DNA of 6,049 nt from Campylobacterota bacterium (GCA_003646505.1 QMKT01000118.1:1-6049); one strand, 5' to 3'. Counted from the stretch's first letter, positions 1-6,049 are shown. Program-made: numbers and translations. The notes: generated from the sequence alone by a model not told the origin.

Positions 1-789
1 AAAAATAATATACTAAAAAGTTTACTGGCAATAGCTACAGTTTTTGTAATGACAGGTTGTGGAGGAAGTTCTTCTCCTGTGGATGATGTACCTATTACTC
101 TAGGGGATCCGATAGATGGATCAGTAGAGGAAACAGTTTCAAGTGATGTCCCCACCACAGTTACTTTGGGAACAGAAACAATAAATCCTGAGACACAAGC
201 TATTATAGATGCACCTGCTTCAAACATATCTCAAGAGCTGATCAATACACTTTCTTATATGGGGAATGAAGAGAGGTTGGCTTATGATGTGTATAATGCT
301 TTATATGATAAGTATGGTAAAAAAACATTCACTAATATTGCAACCAAGGGAGAATATCAACATATCACTTTAATGCAAGAGCTTATACAAAAGTATAAAC
401 TCAGTGATGATGTGAATTTTACCAATGTTGATCTACCGGCATTGGGTTATATGAACACAGCGATAGAAGATATGGTGCCAGGAGTCTATGATGTTTCGGC
501 GATTCAGGGGCTTTATGATGATTTAATGGACATAGCAACAAATGAAATAGAAGCACTTAAAGTAGGGTGTAAGATCGAAGTCATTGATATCATGGATCTG
601 GATCATGATATCGCACTGGCAGAGGCAGAAGATGCAGCAGATATTATTGAAGTATTTAAAATCTTACGTGCAGGTAGCTATAACCACTACTGGGCATTTG
701 ACGGGGCACTTCAAAGTGAGGGTGGATGCTGTCCTACTGCGCTTGAAATTCTTGGTGGTTCAACTTGTCCTGATTATCCACAAAAATAA
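1..789 (+). CDS. DUF2202 ferritin-like lipoprotein (5' end cut by window edge)
   Basis: Frame 1 is open from the first base, and codons 1-20 read as a lipoprotein signal peptide: a KNN start, a hydrophobic core LLAIATVFVM, then TGC with the lipidated cysteine at codon 20. The true start is therefore probably one or a few codons left of the window, and the internal ATG at 49 is not the start. A low-complexity Ser/Thr/Asp-rich linker (about codons 22-75) leads to a helical domain (about 76-262) that I recognise as DUF2202, a family of ferritin-like four-helix proteins of unknown function. Possible metal ligands, in the spacing of a diiron site, are E90/E91 in NEERLAYDVY, E118 and H121 (ExxH), E193 and H229 in YNHYW. 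Four further cysteines lie at codons 190, 243, 244 and 256. Position -3 of the lipobox is Met, which is less common. The protein is probably anchored to the periplasmic face of a membrane. The neighbouring tonB and copper receptor suggest a role in metal handling, but this is inference. Family call fairly sure; function unknown. Confidence 0.85.
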   Translation, partial: KNNILKSLLAIATVFVMTGCGGSSSPVDDVPITLGDPIDGSVEETVSSDVPTTVTLGTETINPETQAIIDAPASNISQELINTLSYMGNEERLAYDVYNALYDKYGKKTFTNIATKGEYQHITLMQELIQKYKLSDDVNFTNVDLPALGYMNTAIEDMVPGVYDVSAIQGLYDDLMDIATNEIEALKVGCKIEVIDIMDLDHDIALAEAEDAADIIEVFKILRAGSYNHYWAFDGALQSEGGCCPTALEILGGSTCPDYPQK

Positions 790-802
790 TGAAATCAGTA
801 AA

Positions 803-835
803 CTTAACACTAAATTAACACTTCTCTGTCATACT
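803..835 (+). promoter_or_regulatory. Direct-repeat activator box 1 with -10-like element
   Basis: Two identical heptamers TTAACAC at 804-810 and 815-821 are exactly 11 bp apart. Eight bases later comes CATACT (830-835), a plausible -10. A third 11-bp register (826) reads CTGTCAT. Two repeats on one helical face in place of a -35 are typical of OmpR/PhoB-family activator sites. The core TTAACA-N5-TTAACA also equals the Bacillus PhoP box as I recall it. The same layout recurs at 918 and 1730. A transcript would start near 842, about 130 bases before tonB. The regulator is not in the window. Confidence 0.5.
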
Positions 836-841
836 TTGTAC

Positions 842-919
842 GTCGAAATAACTTAAGCTCAGAAGTTGTCTTTCATTTATTATCCTCCATTCTAAATGTA
901 AAGACCTTTTGTCCTTTTT
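842..919 (+). ncRNA. Candidate small RNA or long tonB leader
   Basis: This stretch would be transcribed from the box-1 promoter and has no plus-strand reading frame of note. Its 5' part can fold (848-854 with 863-869, 8-base loop). The middle is pyrimidine-rich and unpaired, and holds TCCTCC (883-888), which is complementary to a GGAGGA ribosome binding site. The 3' end is a weak bulged hairpin (900-905 with 911-917) followed by T915-T919, a possible intrinsic terminator. Hairpin, exposed anti-SD stretch, hairpin plus T-run is a common small-RNA layout. The terminator stem is short and AT-rich, so read-through into tonB as a long leader is equally possible. There is no homology evidence. Confidence 0.2.
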
Positions 920-949
920 AATATTCCCTTAACGTTTTTCCGTCATAAT
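918..949 (+). promoter_or_regulatory. Direct-repeat activator box 3 and tonB promoter
   Basis: This is a degenerate copy of the box at 804. TTAATAT (918-924) and TTAACGT (929-935) are 11 bp apart. Eight bases (TTTTCCGT) follow, then CATAAT (944-949) as the -10. The stretch after the second half-site closely matches box 1 (TTCTCTGTCATACT against TTTTCCGTCATAAT). Transcription from here would start near 956, giving tonB a leader of only about 15 bases. Confidence 0.45.
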
Positions 950-970
950 ACATCCCAAAAAAAGACCTCT

Positions 971-1717
971 ATGCTAAGAAATCGTCACTTTATCTCCTAT
1001 TTTAGCACCACACTTTTCTATTTATCTATCGCTGGTATTCTTCTTTATGTAGAACAGCGGATGCTCGTTGCTGCAAAAAAATCAGAAGAAAAAGTCATAA
1101 CAATGTGCTTATCCTCTTTTGTGCCAGAAGTAGTTCCTGTTATAGAAGAGACGATCGAGGAAGAAGAACTGATCGTGGAAGAAAAACCTGTGGTCGAACC
1201 GGAGATCATTGAGGAACCTATGGTAGAAAAAGAACCGGAGATCGAAGAAGAGATCATTCCTGAACCCATAGTAGAAAAAGTCATACCCAAGCCGGTAGTT
1301 GAAAAAGTAAAAAAGAAACCTGAAGTAAAGAAAAAACCCAAAAAGAAAAAAATCGAAAAGAAGAAAGTCAAAAAAAAGAGGGTTAAGAAAAAGCAGGCAA
1401 ATAAAAAAGTCTCTGCAAGGAAATCAAAAAGCAGTAAAGCAGAGAAAAACAAATTTCTTGCCAATATAAGAACCAAGATCAATAAACACAAGTCTTATCC
1501 AAGGGTTGCTAAAAAAAGACGAATGCAAGGTAGTGTAAAAGTAAAATTCACTATCTTGCGTTCTGGAAAAGTGGGAAATATTTCTTTAAATGGACCCAAA
1601 GTATTTCATAATTCGGCACGTACTGCGGTCAAAAGTGCATTTCCTGTGAATGCCAAAAGATCACCTATCTCATTACCTCAAAGTATTAACCTTACCCTAC
1701 GCTATCAACTTAGATAA
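971..1717 (+). CDS. tonB: TonB energy-transducing protein
   Basis: TonB couples the proton-motive force of the inner membrane, through ExbB/ExbD, to outer-membrane receptors. The 248-residue layout is classical. There is a short basic N terminus (RNRH), one membrane segment (about residues 8-27) and a long charged periplasmic linker. A globular C-terminal domain (about 160-248) carries the conserved YP (176-177) and the segment MQGSVKVKFTILRSGKV. The linker splits by charge: Glu/Pro-rich from about 58 to 101, then very Lys-rich from about 103 to 160, an exaggerated form of the EP and KP repeats of other TonB proteins. ATG 971 is chosen because the next in-frame ATG (1061) would remove the membrane segment and no start codon occurs upstream before a stop at 899. 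No Shine-Dalgarno sequence precedes it. ExbB and ExbD must be encoded elsewhere. The copper-type receptor starts 72 bases downstream and is the likely partner. The two may be co-transcribed, but the receptor also has its own box. Confidence 0.92.
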   Translation: MLRNRHFISYFSTTLFYLSIAGILLYVEQRMLVAAKKSEEKVITMCLSSFVPEVVPVIEETIEEEELIVEEKPVVEPEIIEEPMVEKEPEIEEEIIPEPIVEKVIPKPVVEKVKKKPEVKKKPKKKKIEKKKVKKKRVKKKQANKKVSARKSKSSKAEKNKFLANIRTKINKHKSYPRVAKKRRMQGSVKVKFTILRSGKVGNISLNGPKVFHNSARTAVKSAFPVNAKRSPISLPQSINLTLRYQLR

Positions 1718-1729
1718 ACCAAGGTCACC

Positions 1730-1761
1730 TTAACACATAATTAACACTAATCTTCTAGACT
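1730..1761 (+). promoter_or_regulatory. Direct-repeat activator box 2 and receptor promoter
   Basis: TTAACAC at 1730-1736 and again at 1741-1747 are exactly 11 bp apart. They are followed by 8 bases and TAGACT (1756-1761) as a -10. This is the same geometry as the boxes at 804 and 918. Transcription would begin near 1768, about 22 bases before the receptor start and upstream of its ribosome binding site. The first half-site overlaps a small palindrome AAGGTcACCTT (1721-1731). The box begins 12 bases after the tonB stop, so the receptor can be expressed independently of tonB read-through. Confidence 0.55.
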
Positions 1762-1789
1762 TACGCAAATTATTTTTAGGAGAGTAAAT

Positions 1790-3877
1790 ATGACAAAGGC
1801 AATTTATCTCTCTTTGGTGTCTTCATTATGGATACAAGCTGCCGAAGTTGAGTTGGAAACGATAAATGTAGAGACAAAAGTAGATACAGAAGTGATCAAA
1901 GATGTACATGGGGAAGACATCAAATCAGCAGACTTGGGAGAAGCGCTGTTTAAGCAGTCACCCTCTGTATCGTTGGTAAGAAGATCAGGGATTGCAAATG
2001 ATGTCATCGTAAGAGGGCAGAAAAAAGACAATATCAATGTAACCATAGACGGTGCAAAAGTATATGGTGCCTGTCCAAACAGAATGGATCCTCCGGTTTC
2101 TCATGTGTTGACAAATAATATTGATTATATAGAGATCAATGAGGGTCCTTACAATGTAGAAGACTTTGGTGTTTTAAGCGCAGATGTAAAAATCCATACG
2201 ATTCAACCAGAAGATGCGTTTCAAGGTGACATCAACCTTGGTTTTGGATCATGGGGATATAAAAAAGCTGCTTTCTCGGCGAGTGGTACAATTACAGAAA
2301 ATGTAAAGTTTTTAATTTCTGCTTCAACAGAAACAAGTGAACAGTATGAAGATGGAGATGGTAATACCTTTGCAGATCAGATAGATAATTATATTGCAGA
2401 TAATTTAATTCCAAATCCAAGTAATCCAATGCAGGCAGGATTTAATAAGAAATTAAAAGGTACAGCATATCAAGATCAATATAGGAATATGGATGCCTAT
2501 AGTAAAAAAACAGTACTGGCAAAACTCTTTTGGAATATCACAGATAATCAAGAGTTACGATTGAGCTATACGGGAAACAGAAGTGATGATGTACTTTATC
2601 CTTCTTCGAAGATGGATGCACTGTCTGATGACTCTGATATTTTTAATGTAGAGTATATTGCTAAAGATCTTGGGGAGTACTCAAAAGAACTTAAAGTACA
2701 AGTGTATCAATCAGAAGTAGATCACCCTATGTCAACAAAGTATAGAAAAATGGGTGCAGTAGATTATATGACACATGCATTAACAACTAAAATGCAGGGT
2801 GCCAGTATCAAAAACAGTTTTGACCTTGATAATCATACGATTACTGCGGGAATAGATTATAGTTTACGTAATTGGGATGGTGTATATACTAAGAATGATA
2901 TACCTTTAAATGAATTTAGTCCTATGACAAGTCATCTGCCTTATCACAGTATTTATGATGTAGATACGAAAAATACAGCATTTTTCCTAAAAGACAATAT
3001 AAAAATGGATAAATTAATATTGGATCTTGGCTTAAGATATGATGATACAAGCATTTCATCTGCCTATCAAAATCAGCCAGATAATGACTATAGCGAATTG
3101 AATGGATATCTTTTTGCAACTTATAATGCAGATGTAAATACAAAATACTTTGCAGGTTTTGGTAAATCTTCAAGAGTGCCTGATGCTAAAGAACTTTATT
3201 GGCTAGGAAGTATGGGTAACCCTATTGGTACGCCGGACCTGGAAGCTACTATTAATTATGAGTTTGATATTGGTTTGGAGAAAAATTTTGATGATGCAAC
3301 AGTGAAAGTCAAAGCTTTCTACTCACAGCTGGATAATTTTATAGCATATAATTCAAGCAACGTAAACATGATGGATGCAACAGTTAATGCTTATGAAAAT
3401 GTAGATGCAGTGATCTATGGCTTTGAGCTAAGTGGTACATACATAGCAACAAATGAACTCTATTTTGATTATGGTATGGCATACCAAAGAGGTAAAAAAG
3501 ATACTCCTTTAGAAGGTCAAACGGGAACAGATATGCCTGAAATCCCTCCCTTCAAGTTTAATGCTGCAGTAAACTATGATTATGATGAAACGTTAGCCTT
3601 TAAAGCAGAGCTAATTGCTTCAGATACTTGGACAAACTTTGATGCAGAGAATGGTGAGCAGGAATTAGATGCCTATGGGATTTTAAATCTTAAAGGTTCT
3701 AAGGTCTGGGGTGCTTTTGAACTAACTGTAGGTGTGGATAATGTGTTCAATAAAACCTATGCAGTATCAAATACCTATAACGATTTAATATTACTTCCTA
3801 CTGCAGGACTCAATTATGTGATGCTTATGAATGAACCTGGCAGATATTTTTACACCAATCTTCAATATAAATTTTAA
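1790..3877 (+). CDS. TonB-dependent copper receptor, OprC/NosA-like
   Basis: This is an outer-membrane beta-barrel that takes up a substrate with energy from TonB; copper is the likely substrate. The start at 1790 follows AGGAG (1778-1782) by 7 bases. A short signal peptide ends near IQA (about residue 17), and the TonB box is probably in LETINVET (22-29). The plug domain (about 35-140) contains LGEALFKQSPSVSLVRR, DVIVRGQ and ACPNRMDPPVSH (94-105). The 22-strand barrel ends in the usual C-terminal phenylalanine (YKF). CPNRMDPP is the signature I recall for OprC (Pseudomonas aeruginosa) and NosA (Pseudomonas stutzeri). In OprC, copper is bound by a CxxxM plus HxM site. Both halves are present here: C95/M99 in the plug, and H312/M314 in DHPM of a predicted extracellular region. 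At 695 residues the length fits the family. Copper would serve N2O reductase or haem-copper oxidases, which is inference because neither is in the window. Receptor call very sure; copper specificity likely but untested. Confidence 0.93.
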   Translation: MTKAIYLSLVSSLWIQAAEVELETINVETKVDTEVIKDVHGEDIKSADLGEALFKQSPSVSLVRRSGIANDVIVRGQKKDNINVTIDGAKVYGACPNRMDPPVSHVLTNNIDYIEINEGPYNVEDFGVLSADVKIHTIQPEDAFQGDINLGFGSWGYKKAAFSASGTITENVKFLISASTETSEQYEDGDGNTFADQIDNYIADNLIPNPSNPMQAGFNKKLKGTAYQDQYRNMDAYSKKTVLAKLFWNITDNQELRLSYTGNRSDDVLYPSSKMDALSDDSDIFNVEYIAKDLGEYSKELKVQVYQSEVDHPMSTKYRKMGAVDYMTHALTTKMQGASIKNSFDLDNHTITAGIDYSLRNWDGVYTKNDIPLNEFSPMTSHLPYHSIYDVDTKNTAFFLKDNIKMDKLILDLGLRYDDTSISSAYQNQPDNDYSELNGYLFATYNADVNTKYFAGFGKSSRVPDAKELYWLGSMGNPIGTPDLEATINYEFDIGLEKNFDDATVKVKAFYSQLDNFIAYNSSNVNMMDATVNAYENVDAVIYGFELSGTYIATNELYFDYGMAYQRGKKDTPLEGQTGTDMPEIPPFKFNAAVNYDYDETLAFKAELIASDTWTNFDAENGEQELDAYGILNLKGSKVWGAFELTVGVDNVFNKTYAVSNTYNDLILLPTAGLNYVMLMNEPGRYFYTNLQYKF

Positions 3878-3900
3878 TCACTTCAGTACATGAATCTTTC

Positions 3901-3949
3901 TGCCTTCAGGTCAGAAGGGCATTTATAGAGGCATTATCACTTCTTTTTT
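3901..3949 (+). terminator. Weak candidate terminator after the receptor gene
   Basis: TGCCTTC (3901-3907) can pair with GAAGGGCA (3914-3921) around a 6-base loop with one bulged G. The only T-run (3944-3949) is 23 bases further on, preceded by CTTC, which could instead pair with GAAG at 3914. Neither fold is a textbook terminator. The position between two transcription units is the main argument. Confidence 0.3.
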
Positions 3950-4008
3950 ACACAAACAGCCTATTTCTTTCAGCACAAACACAGATTTCACTGTAAATAT
4001 AAGCTTTT

Positions 4009-4028
4009 TATACTTTTTTTGTTATACT
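4009..4028 (+). promoter_or_regulatory. acpP promoter, T-rich extended -10
   Basis: TGTTATACT (4020-4028) gives an extended -10 (TGn-TATACT) straight after a run of seven T. There is no clear -35, which matches the usual housekeeping promoter of Campylobacterota. A second TATACT lies 14 bases upstream (4009-4014). Starting near 4035, the leader would be about 28 bases and contains AAGGAG (4051-4056), 6 bases before the acpP start. Confidence 0.65.
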
Positions 4029-4062
4029 TAGACGTATTTTTAACAAATTTAAGGAGAAGTCA

Positions 4063-4290
4063 ATGGCATTATTTGATGATGTAAAAGAAGTAGTTGTTGA
4101 GCAACTAAACGTGAGCCCAGATGAGGTTAAAGAAGAGTCTAAATTCGTAGAGGATCTTGGAGCGGATAGTCTTGATGTTGTTGAATTGGTAATGGCACTT
4201 GAAGAGAAGTTCGATATCGAAATTCCTGATGATCAAGCAGAAGCTATCGCAACTGTAAATGACGCGATCAAATTTATCGAAAACGTATAA
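4063..4290 (+). CDS. acpP: Acyl carrier protein
   Basis: This is the small acidic cytoplasmic carrier that holds growing fatty-acyl chains on a 4'-phosphopantetheine arm during type II fatty-acid synthesis. At 75 residues it has the normal family length. The attachment serine is S36 in [18 protein letters not shown], the diagnostic motif. Helix I (about 3-15), the acidic recognition helix II (36-50) and helix IV (about 65-75) are all recognisable. It has a strong ribosome binding site (AAGGAG, 4051-4056), its own promoter, and hairpins downstream that separate it from fabF. This fits the high expression needed for a stoichiometric carrier. Its partner enzyme FabF is the next gene. There are no unusual features in the protein. 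Confidence 0.98.
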   Translation: MALFDDVKEVVVEQLNVSPDEVKEESKFVEDLGADSLDVVELVMALEEKFDIEIPDDQAEAIATVNDAIKFIENV

Positions 4291-4293
4291 ATA

Positions 4294-4314
4294 GAGTTCC
4301 CTTTGGGGAATTTT
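4294..4314 (+). terminator. Hairpin after acpP, partial terminator
   Basis: AGTTCCC (4295-4301) pairs with GGGAATT (4306-4312), including one G-U pair, around the loop TTTG. The 3' arm ends in four T (4311-4314). It starts 5 bases after the acpP stop codon. The T-run is short, so it probably terminates only partly and lets some transcription reach fabF. Confidence 0.5.
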
Positions 4315-4317
4315 AAT

Positions 4318-4361
4318 TAAAATATATGTTAGTGTTTTTTGAAAGACTAACATATATTTTA
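4318..4361 (+). repeat. Perfect 16-bp inverted repeat between acpP and fabF
   Basis: TAAAATATATGTTAGT (4318-4333) is the exact reverse complement of ACTAACATATATTTTA (4346-4361), with a 12-base loop containing six T. The stem is almost all A/T and its 3' arm ends in four T and an A, so it can act as a second, weak and possibly bidirectional terminator. It could also be an mRNA stability element or an operator. It ends 7 bases before the fabF ribosome binding site. Confidence 0.7.
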
Positions 4362-4378
4362 TATAGCTAGGAGAGCCA

Positions 4379-5596
4379 GTGAAAAGAGTAGTAGTTACAG
4401 GTTTAGGGATGATAAATGCTCTAGGACTAGACAAAGAAACAGCATTTTCTGCGATTTTAGATGGGAAATGTGGTATAAGAACCATTGAATTATTTGATAC
4501 AGAAAAACATTCTGTAAGTATCGCTGGTGAGATCACAGATTTCGATCCAAGCACGGTTTTGGATGCCAAAGAAGCCAAGAAAGCAGATAGATTTATACAG
4601 CTTGGGCTTAAAGCAGCTGCTGAGGCAATGGAAGATGCAAAATTACCGGAAGATGTAGATATGGATAGATTTGGTGTGGCTTCTGCATCAGGTATCGGCG
4701 GACTGCCAAATATTGAAAAAAATTCAGTGGTATGTAATACAAGAGGACCAAGAAGAATTTCTCCATTTTTCATTCCTTCTTCACTTGTCAATATGCTTGG
4801 TGGATTTATTTCTATCTATCAAGGACTCAAAGGTCCAAATCTTGCTTCTGTAACAGCTTGTGCAGCGGGTACACATGCCATAGGTGAGGCTGCAAAGTCT
4901 ATCATGGTGGGTACAGCAGACAAAATGCTTGTTGTGGGTGCAGAATCAGCTATCTGCCCCGTAGGTATTGGCGGGTTTGCTGCGATGAAAGCACTTTCTA
5001 CGAGGAATGATGACCCACAAACAGCTTCAAGACCGTTCGATACAGACCGGGATGGCTTTGTAATGGGTGAGGGTGCAGGTGCCCTGGTTCTAGAGAGCTA
5101 TGATGATGCTGTTGCACGTGGTGCAACGATCTATGGTGAGCTTATTGGATTTGGTGAGAGTGGTGATGCAAATCACATTACAACACCAACTATGGATGGT
5201 CCTCTTCGTGCGATGAAAGGTGCTTATAAAATGGCAGGTGAGCCAAAAATTGATTATGTCAATGCTCATGGGACATCAACACCAGTGAATGATAAGAATG
5301 AAACAGCAGCACTCAAAGAACTTTTTGGCGGTAAAGAAAGTTGTCCTCCAGTTTCTTCTATTAAAGGTCAATTAGGGCATTGTTTAGGTGCAGCAGGTGC
5401 CATAGAAGCAGTCGTCTGTCTTATGGCTATGAGAGATGGTGTACTTCCCCCAACGATTAATTATACAACACCGGATGACAACTGTGATTTGGATTATATT
5501 ACTACGGGTGCTAGAAAAGCAGAGATCAATGTTACTATGAGTAATTCATTTGGTTTTGGTGGCACAAACGGCGTAGTTATCTTTAAGAAAATATAA
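4379..5596 (+). CDS. fabF: Beta-ketoacyl-ACP synthase II
   Basis: FabF condenses malonyl-ACP with acyl-ACP to lengthen the fatty-acid chain in the cytoplasm. The 405-residue protein is a complete thiolase-fold condensing enzyme. It has the N-terminal strand [15 protein letters not shown] and the nucleophile C161 in [13 protein letters not shown]. The decarboxylation histidines are H297 in [11 protein letters not shown] and H334 in [14 protein letters not shown]329 is present, as is the gating loop FGFGGTN (391-397) with F393. The start is GTG at 4379, preceded by AGGAG (4369-4373) with a 5-base gap. The first internal ATG (residue 11) would cut into the first core strand. It lies 88 bases after acpP behind two hairpins and 10 bases before accA. 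No separate promoter is evident. FabF rather than FabB is preferred from the motif set and the acpP-fabF-accA order. Confidence 0.97.
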   Translation: MKRVVVTGLGMINALGLDKETAFSAILDGKCGIRTIELFDTEKHSVSIAGEITDFDPSTVLDAKEAKKADRFIQLGLKAAAEAMEDAKLPEDVDMDRFGVASASGIGGLPNIEKNSVVCNTRGPRRISPFFIPSSLVNMLGGFISIYQGLKGPNLASVTACAAGTHAIGEAAKSIMVGTADKMLVVGAESAICPVGIGGFAAMKALSTRNDDPQTASRPFDTDRDGFVMGEGAGALVLESYDDAVARGATIYGELIGFGESGDANHITTPTMDGPLRAMKGAYKMAGEPKIDYVNAHGTSTPVNDKNETAALKELFGGKESCPPVSSIKGQLGHCLGAAGAIEAVVCLMAMRDGVLPPTINYTTPDDNCDLDYITTGARKAEINVTMSNSFGFGGTNGVVIFKKI

Positions 5597-5606
5597 GGAT
5601 CAGTGC

Positions 5607-6049
5607 ATGGCAACTTATTTAGATTTTGAAAGCAAAATTGAAAAGATACAAGAAGAGATCGTATCGGCACATGCCATCGCAAACTTTGACGCTGTAAATA
5701 AACATCAAAATGAGTTAGCAAAAGAGGTACAAAAAACTTTTGGATCTTTGAGTGATTTTCAAAAACTTCAACTTGCACGTCACCCTGACAGACCTTATGC
5801 TTTAGACTATATCAGACTTTTAATGGATGATGCGTATGAAATACATGGTGATCGTGCTTTTAGAGATGATCCTGCGATCTTATGTTATATCGGTTGGATC
5901 AAAGGTCAAAAGACTATGCTCATTGGTGAGCAAAAAGGCCGTGGTGTTAAAAATAAGATCAAAAGAAACTTTGGTATGCCAAACCCGGAAGGGTACAGAA
6001 AAGCACTTCGTGCAGTAAAAATGGCAGAGAAGTTTGATATTCCTGTATT
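5607..6049 (+). CDS. accA: Acetyl-CoA carboxylase carboxyltransferase alpha subunit (3' end cut)
   Basis: AccA forms, with AccD, the carboxyltransferase that moves CO2 from biotin (on AccB) to acetyl-CoA to give malonyl-CoA, the first committed step of fatty-acid synthesis. The frame is open from ATG 5607 to the edge, giving 147 complete codons, about half of the roughly 310-320 residues usual in the family. An N-terminal helical, probably coiled-coil region (about 5-45) is followed by [14 protein letters not shown] (56-69), [12 protein letters not shown] (80-91), GEQKGR (107-112) and [15 protein letters not shown] (121-135). All of these are family hallmarks. The ribosome binding site AAGGA (5595-5599) overlaps the fabF stop codon, with 10 bases between the genes, so translation is probably coupled. 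Same operon as fabF. There is no sign of damage in the visible part. Confidence 0.96.
   Translation, partial: MATYLDFESKIEKIQEEIVSAHAIANFDAVNKHQNELAKEVQKTFGSLSDFQKLQLARHPDRPYALDYIRLLMDDAYEIHGDRAFRDDPAILCYIGWIKGQKTMLIGEQKGRGVKNKIKRNFGMPNPEGYRKALRAVKMAEKFDIPV

Noticed and set aside
49..789. ATG at 49 as the start of the DUF2202 gene
   Set aside because: It would begin inside the lipoprotein signal peptide, three residues before the lipidated cysteine. The frame is open to base 1 with a good hydrophobic core, so the gene starts left of the window.
584..856. Plus-strand overlapping frame at the end of the DUF2202 gene
   Set aside because: It lies in another frame of a well-supported gene, has an unnatural composition and no known domain.
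866..896. Tiny minus-strand reading frame (Met-Lys-Asp-Asn-Phe) behind a GGAGG
   Set aside because: Five codons only, with no promoter or gene following on that strand; the GGAGG is better noted as the complement of TCCTCC in the candidate RNA.
1370..1377. Run of eight A in tonB as a phase-variation site
   Set aside because: A-runs are expected in a lysine-rich coding stretch of an AT-rich genome, and the frame is intact; nothing points to switching.
1045..1491. Minus-strand open frame opposite tonB, rich in Phe, Leu and Ser
   Set aside because: Its composition is simply the complement of the Lys- and Glu-rich linker codons of tonB; no ribosome binding site or family resemblance.
4105..4791. 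Long minus-strand open frame of 228 codons across acpP and fabF
   Set aside because: It lies antisense to two certain core genes and the intervening hairpins, has no recognisable domain, and is explained by the codon pattern of the genes opposite.
5827..6018. Open frame within accA
   Set aside because: It is a shifted frame of accA, whose true frame is supported by several family motifs and runs through to the window edge.

Overview
The window looks like chromosomal DNA of a Campylobacterota species, most like Sulfurovum or Sulfurimonas (inference). The DNA is AT-rich. The order acpP-fabF-accA is the one I recall from Helicobacter pylori and Campylobacter jejuni. The acpP promoter is a T-rich extended -10 without a clear -35, which is typical of the group. 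No tRNA, rRNA, CRISPR array, insertion sequence or phage gene is visible.

Left part (1-3877), an envelope and metal-uptake block. It holds a DUF2202 (ferritin-like) lipoprotein whose start codon lies just left of the window, a TonB energy-transducing protein (971-1717), and a large TonB-dependent outer-membrane receptor (1790-3877). The receptor has the CPNRMDPP plug motif of the OprC/NosA copper receptors. It also keeps both halves of the CxxxM / HxM copper site (C95, M99; H312, M314). The straightforward reading is high-affinity copper uptake, with TonB driving the receptor. ExbB and ExbD are not in the window.

Regulation of the left part is its most unusual feature. Three sites, at about 804, 918 and 1730, share one layout: two TTAACAC-like half-sites exactly 11 bp apart, then 8 bp, then a -10-like hexamer. 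This is how OmpR/PhoB-family activators replace a -35 element. One site precedes the receptor, one sits right in front of tonB, and one lies in the DUF2202-tonB gap. That last one is followed by no open reading frame but by a stretch that could be a small RNA or a long tonB leader.

Right part (4063-6049), core fatty-acid synthesis on the same strand. acpP has its own promoter and is followed by a GC-containing hairpin and then a perfect 16-bp AT-rich inverted repeat. fabF (GTG start) comes next, then accA, whose ribosome binding site overlaps the fabF stop; accA runs off the right edge. The hairpins after acpP probably lower transcription into fabF-accA, so that carrier protein is made in excess of the enzymes (inference). 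The two blocks appear to be independent transcription units separated by 185 bp.
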